Positions 25,304-32,552 of a DNA stretch of 64,000 bases are shown here, in pieces. The position numbers were made by a program, and so were the translations under genes. The DNA lies in contig CAITYF010000029.1 of NCBI GenBank assembly GCA_903896545.1, positions 62,001-126,000 on the forward strand, in the 5' to 3' direction. Source of the stretch: an uncultured Myxococcales bacterium (GTDB lineage Bacteria; Myxococcota_A; UBA9042). The notes under the pieces were generated by a model that worked only from the letters and a program-made list of their open reading frames with translations, was not told the origin of the DNA and searched no databases. The first letter of the stretch is position 1. Each line of letters opens with the position of its first letter.

Positions 25304-27751
25304 ATGGCTGAGACAACCAAGAAGTCCAATGGTCGCATCGACGCGCTGGTGATGCTGGGCGCCGCCGTCGGTGTTGCAGTGCTGGTGAATGCGCTGGCGG
25401 TGCAAACCTCGGTTCGCCTGGATCTGACCGAACAACAGGTGCACACGCTTTCGCCGGCGAGCGTCGAAGCCGCGAAGGCGCTGGAAGACGTGACGGTCAC
25501 CGCGTTCATTTCCAAAAAGCTGCCGGACACACTGCCCACGCCGCAAGGCAAGGTGCCGCTCAAGGGCATCGACCGCGCGTTTCGCGACAAGCTGGCGGAA
25601 TACGTGCGGGCGGGCGGCGGCAAATTGAAGCTCGTCTACGCGGACGACGGCACGCCGAATGTCGGCACGATCGAAGAGCAAGGGGAAGCGGCAAAGCTGG
25701 AGGCGTTCTCGTCAACCGACGCGCAGGTCAGCGGCAACACGTTGAAGTTCCAGAAGTACGTCCTGGGCGCGACGTTCCACTACAAGACCGTCAGCGAAGT
25801 CATGCCCAAGGCCCTGACACCGGGCTTCTACGAGTTTGAGATCACGCAGATCCTCTTGCGCCTCAAAGAGAAATACGAACAGAGCCAGTTGATGAAGGAG
25901 CCGTTGGCCCAAGGCAAGGCGGTTTTTGACGGCGTGAAGGCGTGCAACGACGCTGTGCAAAAAGCGGCAAAGGTCGAAGAGGTCAAGGAGCAGGACGCGG
26001 GGCTTTCCCTGAAGGGCAGCAACGATCCCGGACAGAAGCGACTGAACGCGATGCAGGCGGCGGCGGCGGATCTGGACAAGGCGTGCGCGCCCGTCGCGGG
26101 ACTGGTGTCAGGTGATGGCGCAAAGCTGAAGGGAAAGAACCAGTTTGGCGACCATCTCGTCGAAAACGCGGCGGAGTTCGACAAAGTCTGGCAGGAGTTG
26201 AAACAGGCGACGTCGGGTCAGGCTCCAGCGGAAGGTCAACTCCCGCCCGCGCTGGCAGTGCAGCAGCTGGCGTTGCTCCTCGATCAGCTGTTTCACGAAG
26301 TCGACCACGCGCACCAAACGCTGGCGGATAGTCCGGGGCGCAAGGCGATCGGCTTCCTGTGCGGTCACGACGAGTTTTGCCCGTTTGCCGAGTCCACGCC
26401 GCTTGTCGATCCGTCGGTTGCGGCGATGATGGGGCAGAGCAATCCGATGGTGAAACAGATCCTGCAAGCCGCTACGCAGATCAGTCAGGCGGTCGATGAG
26501 ACCAACGCGAAGATCGGCGACAACCTGTTCACCAAGCGCGGGTACTCCATTCGCCGCATCGGACCGGAAGATGTCATCCCGGACGACGTCGCCGCGCTCA
26601 TCGTCTACGCACCGCGCAAGCCGTTGGGCGAATTTGCCCGCTACCAATTGGATCAGGCGCTGCTGGCAGGCAAGCCCGTCGTCGTGTTGGCGCAGGCGTG
26701 GCAGATCGCGCTCCTCAACATGCAGGCGCCCGAGGATCTGGGCAACGAAATGCGCGCGGATTGGTCCGCGATGCTTGCGACCGCGAGCAATCTGGATGAG
26801 GTGCTGAAGCCGTACGGCGTCGAACTGGGCAAGGACCCGATTCTGGACTCCACGCACGTCGAGACCGTGCGCGTCACGGGGTTGGTCAACAAGGGCGGGA
26901 TGCAGTTCCAAACGCAGCAGGACTTCCCGTACGCGCTGATTCCCGTCGCGAGCGACTTTGACCGCGGGCATGCGCTGACGCGGTCGTTGAGCAGCCTTTC
27001 GTTGCCGTACACGACGAGCGTCGAGCCGAGCAAGGAGCTCGCAGCGAACAAGGCATTTGAAGTCGCGAAGGTGATTTCGTCGTCGACGTCCTCGCTGAAA
27101 AAGCCCGGCCCCGTGCCCGTACTGCCGCAGACGCTGAAGAAGATGGTCTTGGATTCGCCGGCTAACGGACCGCACACGCTCGCACTGGCCGTGCAGGGGC
27201 CGTTCAAGTCGGCTTTCGCCGGCAAGGAGATTCCCAAGCGGCCGGAGCCGCCGACGACCGACCCGCAGCACCCACCGCAGAAGCCAACGGAAGCGGAACA
27301 CGCGCTGGCCAAGCGGACGTTCAAGGCGGAAGGCAAAGGCAAGCTGCTGGTCATCGCGTCCAACTTGGGCATCGAAGGCCTGTCGCGCGCGCAGGTGCTG
27401 GCAGGGTTTGACCTGAGTAAGTTCCAGCAGTTCAGCCCGGAGGCGATCAAAACGTTCACGGAGTGGCAGGCGAATTTCCAGAACTGGCAAATTCGCATCG
27501 GTCAGGTGTCGCACCTGCTGAATGAAAACCTGCAGTTCCTGTCCAATATCCTGGACTGGGCCAGCGCGCACGAGGCGCTCGTGGCGATTCGCTCCAAGGG
27601 CGACGCGCGCCGACCGATGGACGACGTCGACCCGGACAAGCAGAAGTCACTGCGTCTGGGCGCCCTGATCGGTTCGCCGCTGCTCTTGATTTTGCTCGGC
27701 CTCGTGCGCTGGCGCCTTCGCCTCGCGCGCAACCGCGGTTTGAAAGTCTGA
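25304..27751 (+). CDS. GldG-like auxiliary protein of the ABC-2 transporter
   Basis: An 815-residue protein with an N-terminal helix (about 13-32), a large periplasmic part and a C-terminal helix (about 788-806: LGALIGSPLLLILLGLVRW). The periplasmic part begins with RLDLTEQQVHTLSP, the conserved start of the GldG/ABC_transp_aux (DUF4350-like) domain, and contains PVVVLAQAWQIALLNM and ALIPVASDFD strands. The 180-residue insertion around residues 180-350 is helical and charged and is not part of the core family. The ATG at 25304 has GGAGAGAG before it. Confidence 0.85.
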   Translation: MAETTKKSNGRIDALVMLGAAVGVAVLVNALAVQTSVRLDLTEQQVHTLSPASVEAAKALEDVTVTAFISKKLPDTLPTPQGKVPLKGIDRAFRDKLAEYVRAGGGKLKLVYADDGTPNVGTIEEQGEAAKLEAFSSTDAQVSGNTLKFQKYVLGATFHYKTVSEVMPKALTPGFYEFEITQILLRLKEKYEQSQLMKEPLAQGKAVFDGVKACNDAVQKAAKVEEVKEQDAGLSLKGSNDPGQKRLNAMQAAAADLDKACAPVAGLVSGDGAKLKGKNQFGDHLVENAAEFDKVWQELKQATSGQAPAEGQLPPALAVQQLALLLDQLFHEVDHAHQTLADSPGRKAIGFLCGHDEFCPFAESTPLVDPSVAAMMGQSNPMVKQILQAATQISQAVDETNAKIGDNLFTKRGYSIRRIGPEDVIPDDVAALIVYAPRKPLGEFARYQLDQALLAGKPVVVLAQAWQIALLNMQAPEDLGNEMRADWSAMLATASNLDEVLKPYGVELGKDPILDSTHVETVRVTGLVNKGGMQFQTQQDFPYALIPVASDFDRGHALTRSLSSLSLPYTTSVEPSKELAANKAFEVAKVISSSTSSLKKPGPVPVLPQTLKKMVLDSPANGPHTLALAVQGPFKSAFAGKEIPKRPEPPTTDPQHPPQKPTEAEHALAKRTFKAEGKGKLLVIASNLGIEGLSRAQVLAGFDLSKFQQFSPEAIKTFTEWQANFQNWQIRIGQVSHLLNENLQFLSNILDWASAHEALVAIRSKGDARRPMDDVDPDKQKSLRLGALIGSPLLLILLGLVRWRLRLARNRGLKV

Positions 27752-27780
27752 CGCCTTTTCGTCCAACGGAGTCGACCACC

Positions 27781-29337
27781 ATGAAACGCGCTACGTGGAT
27801 TACGCTGTTTGTGTTTGCCCTGCTGCTCGCGGTTTGGTTCGTCCGTTCGCGACCGCAGAAGACGCAGACGCTGCCGCCGCTTTCGGTCGACGGGTACATT
27901 GGAAACGTGGGCATCGAGGAAGCGCGGACGCTGGGCCAAAAGCAGTCAGCGCCGTACACGCGCATCGTGCTGACGCGCAGCGACGGCAAGGACGGAAAGG
28001 AAGTCATTGAGCTGACCAAGCAGGACGCCGACAAGCCAGCGGTGGAGCCCAAGCCCGAAGACAAGACACCACCGCCCGAAGCGAAGTGGCAAGCTTCACG
28101 CACCCTGGGCGGCAAGACGACGACGTGGAAGGCGCAGGGCTTCCGCGCGACGACGATGACGGAGCAACTCCAGCGGTCGATTCGCTCCACTTTCGCGGTG
28201 CGGATCGACGCCAAGGGCGCAGCCGAGTACGGACTCGATCCGCAGCACGCTGTTGACATAGAGCTTTCCGGCGGAAAGGCACCGGTGAAGTTGCGCGTGG
28301 GTCTGCTGCAGAAGGCGGAGAAGGACGGCGAAGCGACGACGTGGGTAGCGGACCCGGCGCACCCTGACGTGGCGTACCAGCTGGCCGGGCGAGACCTGCG
28401 AACCGCGTTTGACGTGAGCTGGAACGAACTGCGCGATCGGCAATTGCTTCCGATGAACATGGACGACGTGACAGAGTTGGAGCTTGTGTGGCCGGGCGCC
28501 AAGCAGGAGCGCATCGTCGTGAGCCGCCCCGCCGTAGGCACGGACAAAGACGCGCAGCGACCGTGGACGTTCACAGAGCCTGCGGGCGTCCGCACAGGGG
28601 ACATCGACGACTGGCTGAAAGCGGCGGAGCACCTGAGCGCGGCAGAGTTCCTCCCGTCCGGCGATCCTGCGGCCAAAGACACCGGCTTGGACGATCCAAG
28701 GGCGCCAAGATTGACGATCAGCAATAAATCAGAAAAAACGATCCTCACCTTCGGCAAACAGGATGAAACACGGCCCAACAAGGAGGCCTGGCTACGGGTA
28801 TCAGGACGGGAAGAAGTGTACCGGATCAGCAGCTATCAGCATGATCAGCTTGTACAATCGCTGAATCAGCTGCGGGATCGGCACGTGCTGGCGGGGCATA
28901 CGGTCGAGGAACTACAGGGGTTCACGCTGACGGGGCCGAAGAGCCGTTTCGCGGCCACCAAGGATGCGGATGGCTGGCGCGGAGCGAGCTCGAAGGACGC
29001 AGCCGAGATCAACAAGATCAAGGACTTTGTGCAATCTCTGGCGGCTCTCAAGGTCGACTATCTGACGGAAGCGCCCGCTTCGGCAACGCTGGACAGCCCG
29101 GAATGGACGAACCAGTGGACCTTCGCCGACGGCGTGGTAACGGTGACGCTGAGCAAAGAGGAGTCGGGTAACGTCTACGGGCGAATTCTGCCCGCGCATG
29201 GCGACCCGCAGACGTTCAAGCTGACGACGGGGAATGCGAAGCAAATTCAGAAGCAAGCCGCGGATTTCGCAGCATCTTCACCACCTGACGCAGCGGCACA
29301 ACCGACATTTCCGCTCGGTGCGCCCGGTGCGCCGTGA
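27781..29337 (+). CDS. DUF4340 domain-containing protein
   Basis: Last gene of the Gld-type operon, 518 residues: an N-terminal membrane helix (about 5-21) and a periplasmic domain with the DUF4340 pattern (KWQASR, WKAQGFRATTMTEQLQ, DPAHPDVAYQLAG, ELRDRQLLPM). These proteins accompany GldG-type transporters and are thought to sit beside them in the periplasm; the function is unproven. A segment at about 28710-28870 has strikingly different codon usage (CGG, TCA, ACA, GTA, AAA) from the rest, reported as a finding. The reading frame stays open through it. ATG 27781 follows GGAG. Confidence 0.85.
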   Translation: MKRATWITLFVFALLLAVWFVRSRPQKTQTLPPLSVDGYIGNVGIEEARTLGQKQSAPYTRIVLTRSDGKDGKEVIELTKQDADKPAVEPKPEDKTPPPEAKWQASRTLGGKTTTWKAQGFRATTMTEQLQRSIRSTFAVRIDAKGAAEYGLDPQHAVDIELSGGKAPVKLRVGLLQKAEKDGEATTWVADPAHPDVAYQLAGRDLRTAFDVSWNELRDRQLLPMNMDDVTELELVWPGAKQERIVVSRPAVGTDKDAQRPWTFTEPAGVRTGDIDDWLKAAEHLSAAEFLPSGDPAAKDTGLDDPRAPRLTISNKSEKTILTFGKQDETRPNKEAWLRVSGREEVYRISSYQHDQLVQSLNQLRDRHVLAGHTVEELQGFTLTGPKSRFAATKDADGWRGASSKDAAEINKIKDFVQSLAALKVDYLTEAPASATLDSPEWTNQWTFADGVVTVTLSKEESGNVYGRILPAHGDPQTFKLTTGNAKQIQKQAADFAASSPPDAAAQPTFPLGAPGAP

Positions 29338-29390
29338 GCGCGAGGAATTGCGACAAGACTGCCGACTTGTAAGAGCTATTGAGAAACCGC

Positions 29391-29420
29391 TTGCAAAAAC
29401 TGCGATGACTCTGGTACGAA
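29391..29420 (+). promoter_or_regulatory. Possible promoter of the LolD-type gene, -10 box 7 nt before ATG
   Basis: TTGCAA (29391-29396), 18-bp spacer, TACGAA (29415-29420); the ATG is at 29428. No Shine-Dalgarno sequence lies between, so a leaderless transcript is possible. Confidence 0.45.
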
Positions 29421-29427
29421 GTCGCAC

Positions 29428-30177
29428 ATGATCGAGTTGCAACGCGTCAGCAAGAATTACGACCATCTGGAGCAGCCCGTCACGGCGTTGCACGAAATCG
29501 ATTTGAACGTCGGACGCGGCGAATTCGTCGCAATTATGGGTCCTTCAGGCAGTGGAAAGTCCACGCTTCTGAACCTGCTGAGCGCGCTGGACAAGCCGAC
29601 GACGGGGCGAATCGTGCTCGCTGGCGCCGATATTGGTGCGATGACGGACGACGCGGTGACCACGTTTCGACGCGAAAAGATCGGTCTGATCTTCCAGTTT
29701 TTCAATTTGTTGCCGACCATGACCGCAGTTGAAAACGTCTTGCTGCCCGTGCTTCTGGCACGTCGAGCCCAGGAAGCCGACCGCGCCAAGGCGGTACGCT
29801 TGCTCGAACAGGTGGGTCTCGGCCACCGTCTGACGCACAAGCCGAGCGCGATGAGCGGCGGTGAAATGCAGCGTGTCGCTGTGGCGCGGGCTTTCATGAC
29901 CGAGCCGCCCATCTTGTTGGCCGACGAGCCGACAGGCAATCTGGACTCCAATTCTGGAACAGAAGTGCTGCGTTTGCTGCGTCGACAGGCGGAGGAACAC
30001 GGCACCACCGTCGTGATGGTGACCCATGACGCCAATGCAGCGCGCGTTGGAAGTCGCCTTATCGTGATCCGTGATGGGCGCATCCAGTCGGATGCTCCTG
30101 TCGTCCAGAGCGCACCCGGCGCAGCACCAACGGCAGCACCGTTGGATTCAGGAACTTCCGCGGCCCCAACCGCGTAA
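29428..30177 (+). CDS. ABC transporter ATP-binding protein, LolD/MacB type
   Basis: A 249-residue ATPase: Walker A GPSGSGKST (about 38-46), Q-loop FQFFNLLPTMTAVENV, signature MSGGEMQRVAVARA (about 144-157), Walker B ILLADEPTGNLDS. The LPTMTAVENV and DEPTGNLD sequences place it in the MacB/LolD/FtsE class that works with FtsX-fold permeases in lipoprotein sorting, efflux or division. No permease gene adjoins it, so it must pair with a partner encoded elsewhere. The final 40 residues are an Ala/Pro-rich tail (TAAPLDSGTSAAPTA) unlike the usual end of the family. Confidence 0.9.
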   Translation: MIELQRVSKNYDHLEQPVTALHEIDLNVGRGEFVAIMGPSGSGKSTLLNLLSALDKPTTGRIVLAGADIGAMTDDAVTTFRREKIGLIFQFFNLLPTMTAVENVLLPVLLARRAQEADRAKAVRLLEQVGLGHRLTHKPSAMSGGEMQRVAVARAFMTEPPILLADEPTGNLDSNSGTEVLRLLRRQAEEHGTTVVMVTHDANAARVGSRLIVIRDGRIQSDAPVVQSAPGAAPTAAPLDSGTSAAPTA

Positions 30178-30670
30178 GCACGCGATTATGCGCGACTCAT
30201 GTCGCGAACCAGGAGAGGAGCGACCCGGTTGCTCAGCGAAGAAGCGGGTTTGGAACCGGAAGTCTGCGCGACTTCACGGCCACGAAACCCGGAGGGCAAG
30301 AGCACGCGCTGTTGCCGAAAAAATGAACGGAGAGCATTTTAGGTGTGTGTAGAAAGATGTGTTGATCCTGACGCCGAATTAGTCTCTGAGCTACTTCGGA
30401 CGGGATGAAGACAGACTCACGCCGCGATGCAGTCGTTTGATATTTCAAGCATATTGCCGGTTCCCATGCGAATAGTGCGCGGCGGGAACTGAAGAAGGAC
30501 GCTAGACTGCAGAGAGTTCGGGGGCTTGCAAACCAAACGGCTCGGCAGTCCCTCAAGCGACCAACGACAGGCAAGTGCTTGAACTGCTTACACTTAGCGA
30601 GTTGAAAACGCGCAGATTTTGAGAACCAGCGACGTCGATTGAGAAAACACTTAGAACAGACGAGGACAAG
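30178..30670. other. 490-bp gene-free, lower-GC region
   Basis: No reading frame with coding character. The base composition is visibly more A/T-rich than the flanks. It contains a perfect hairpin CGCGAC-TCAT-GTCGCG at 30191-30206 just after the LolD-type gene, without a T-run. Nothing resembling tRNA or rRNA. The second half is presumably the leader and promoter region of the AT-hook gene; TACACT near 30590 is a possible -10 box but no matching -35 was found. Confidence 0.5.
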
Positions 30671-31645
30671 ATGAAATTGGATTTGCATTTATATGGAATC
30701 AGCGTCTCGGCAACGCCCGCAGGGGTGACGCTGGTGATCAACGGGACCGCGCTCCGCTTCAGCAGCGCAGAATTCAGCGCACTGGCACACGCCCTCGGCT
30801 CGATTCAGGAGATTCTAGCCCGCGCGACGCCGCACGCCGCTTCGATTCCTGCGTCCGTGCCAACGGTGACGATCGGCGTGAACGGAACGATTCCCAAGAA
30901 GCGCGGCCGCCCGCCCAAAAATCCGCAGCCCGTGACGTTCGCCGTCTCGACGCCGGGAGCCGTGCTGCCCACCGCGACGGGCGCACTGCCCAAGAAGCGC
31001 GGTCGTCCGCCCAAGAACCCGCTGGGCGTTGCCGCTGTGCCGCCTGTCGTTATTCCGGGCGCAAACGTGCCCAAGAAGCGCGGTCGTCCGCCTAAGAATC
31101 CGTTGGCGTACGTCGCCGCGCCGGTATCGGCAGATGGCATCGCGCTGCCCAAGAAACGCGGTCGTCCGCCTAAGAATCCGTTGGCGTACGTCGCCGCGCC
31201 GGTATCGGCAGACGGCATCGCGGTGCCCAGGAAACGCGGTCGTCCGCCCAAGAATCCGGGCGCAGTCATTGCCAAGCACGACGCCGAGTCGGCAGACGGG
31301 ACCAAGCGCGGCCCCGGCCGTCCGCGAACCGATGGCACGGCCGTTGGCGCCCCTCGTCTTGTCGAGATCGTCGACGCTTGGATGGCCGAGAATCCCGGCC
31401 CGAAGTCGGTCGTGGAACTGGCCGCCGCCGCTGAAGCGCTCCATTGGGTTGAAGGCGGCAACGCTGCCGAGTTCCTGGAGCGTCACGTTCCGCGTGCGCC
31501 GCAGTTGTTTGTGCGCCTGCCTGACGGCCGCTTCCGCCGCCGTGCCGACAAGACGCCGGTCGAGGCGCCCAAGGCCGCGAAAGTCCTGCGCCGCCGCGGT
31601 CACGATGAAGTGGCGATCGTCCGCGTGGAAGCGCCCGGAACCTGA
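30671..31645 (+). CDS. AT-hook DNA-binding protein with five RGRPPKNP repeats
   Basis: A 324-residue protein. Residues 1-60 form a small domain of two or three strands and a helix (MKLDLHLYGISVSATPAG). Residues about 75-200 carry five copies of (K/R)KRGRPPKNP separated by 16-18 Ala/Val/Pro-rich residues, and a sixth variant GPGRPR follows at about 215. RGRP is the core AT-hook that binds the minor groove of A/T-rich DNA; similar hooks occur in myxobacterial CarD and in eukaryotic HMGA. The C-terminal 100 residues form a compact helical region (RLVEIVDAWMAENPGPKSVVELAAAAEALHW) that looks like a winged-helix-type DNA-binding module. Nucleoid-associated role inferred. Ribosome-binding site GAGG at 30660. 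Confidence 0.82.
   Translation: MKLDLHLYGISVSATPAGVTLVINGTALRFSSAEFSALAHALGSIQEILARATPHAASIPASVPTVTIGVNGTIPKKRGRPPKNPQPVTFAVSTPGAVLPTATGALPKKRGRPPKNPLGVAAVPPVVIPGANVPKKRGRPPKNPLAYVAAPVSADGIALPKKRGRPPKNPLAYVAAPVSADGIAVPRKRGRPPKNPGAVIAKHDAESADGTKRGPGRPRTDGTAVGAPRLVEIVDAWMAENPGPKSVVELAAAAEALHWVEGGNAAEFLERHVPRAPQLFVRLPDGRFRRRADKTPVEAPKAAKVLRRRGHDEVAIVRVEAPGT
31070..31225 (+). repeat. Two 78-bp tandem repeats inside the AT-hook gene
   Basis: Units 31070-31147 and 31148-31225 are nearly identical in DNA (differences at only a few positions) and each encodes one KKRGRPPKNP hook plus a LAYVAAPVSADGIA linker. A partial third copy begins at 31226. Recent duplication within the gene is the simplest explanation. 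Confidence 0.9.
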
Positions 31646-31661
31646 ACCTGCGCAAGTGAGC

Positions 31662-31707
31662 ACGCGCCCGGTGCCGTCGTCAGACCCACCGGGCGCGTTG
31701 CGTTTTG
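31662..31707 (+). terminator. Rho-independent terminator after the AT-hook gene
   Basis: A perfect 12-bp stem: ACGCGCCCGGTG (31662-31673) pairs with CACCGGGCGCGT (31687-31698), 13-nt loop, followed by tgcgtttt. It ends 17-60 bp after the stop codon and insulates the convergent PilZ gene. Confidence 0.85.
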
Positions 31708-31870
31708 GCGTCGTCCAAGGTGAAGTTGTGCGGCGCGCTCACGCGCACGATTGACGAGTCCACCGACTGCGACGGCCGCTCCCGGACGCCTCACTGCGCG
31801 GCTGTGGGCGCGCTCGCGATCCGGCGCGGGCCTGGAGCTCTCGCGACGATGTCCTCGTGAATCGTCAGGG

Positions 31871-32527
31871 CTAAGCGAACGAGCGGCGGCCGATTCTGGC
31901 GAAGAGCTGAGCCTCCCGCAGGCGAAAGACCATTTGCAGCAAGCGGTCCTCGTCGGCCGACTTCAGCTCGACGAATTCCAGCGCCAGTTCTCGCCCAGAC
32001 GGCGGGTGCAGCTCCCGAACGACGTGCGCGAGTGCGGTGATCGTATTGGCGCGACCCTCCGGGCGGTGGTCCATCCGCAGCGTCACTTCCAGCTGATCAC
32101 CGGCCACCGCGACCAGATCCGTGGCGACGCGCATGCCCGACGCCGAGAGTTCCACAGACAGCACCTGGAACGCGCCGCGTGGCTGGCGCTGCGGCGTCAT
32201 CCGCACTTCCAGATCGGCCGTGGCGCGCACGAACTCACGCCTCTCGCCGTCGCGCGGATCTTGCAAGGATACCAAGTAGTAGCTGGTCGGCAGCACTTCT
32301 TCCACGCGCATCGGCCAGCGATACAGCCGACCTTGGTGGACAAAGAGCACGTCCGCCTCGCCCTGCGGTTCGACGCCCCACCGGCGTTCATCTGGCTTGC
32401 GCGTCACGATGAGGGTCGACGGCGTCACACGCCCTGCCCGCGCCACGTGCGTCACCGGATGGTCGCCAACGACCACCAGCACAGTGATTTGGCTACCCTC
32501 GGTGGGACGGACGGGCGTATCGGTCAC
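31871..32527 (-). CDS. PilZ domain protein (probable c-di-GMP receptor)
   Basis: A 218-residue soluble protein with a YcgR-like N-terminal part and a PilZ domain. The c-di-GMP motifs are recognisable: RREFVR (RxxxR) at about 98-103 and ELSASGMR (the D/NxSxxG element with Glu in place of Asp/Asn) at about 126-133. Binding of cyclic di-GMP is therefore likely but the second motif is slightly altered. Last gene of a pair after the FHA gene (25 bp apart, same strand). GTG start with GAGG upstream. Confidence 0.85.
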   Translation of the reverse strand: MTDTPVRPTEGSQITVLVVVGDHPVTHVARAGRVTPSTLIVTRKPDERRWGVEPQGEADVLFVHQGRLYRWPMRVEEVLPTSYYLVSLQDPRDGERREFVRATADLEVRMTPQRQPRGAFQVLSVELSASGMRVATDLVAVAGDQLEVTLRMDHRPEGRANTITALAHVVRELHPPSGRELALEFVELKSADEDRLLQMVFRLREAQLFARIGRRSFA

Positions 32528-32552
32528 GGGCGGCCTCTCTGGATCGTCGTGG

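Noticed and set aside
30178-30670. tRNA or small RNA in the 490-bp stretch
   Set aside because: No GTTCRA loop or cloverleaf arms were found by eye; only one short hairpin without a T-run.
30233-30688. 151-codon minus-strand frame in the 490-bp gene-free stretch
   Set aside because: No ribosome-binding site, Cys/Arg/Ser-rich translation without domain pattern, and it overlaps the AT-hook gene start.
31070-31261. CRISPR-like repeats
   Set aside because: The repeats are in frame, encode AT-hook linkers, have no unique spacers and no cas gene is present.
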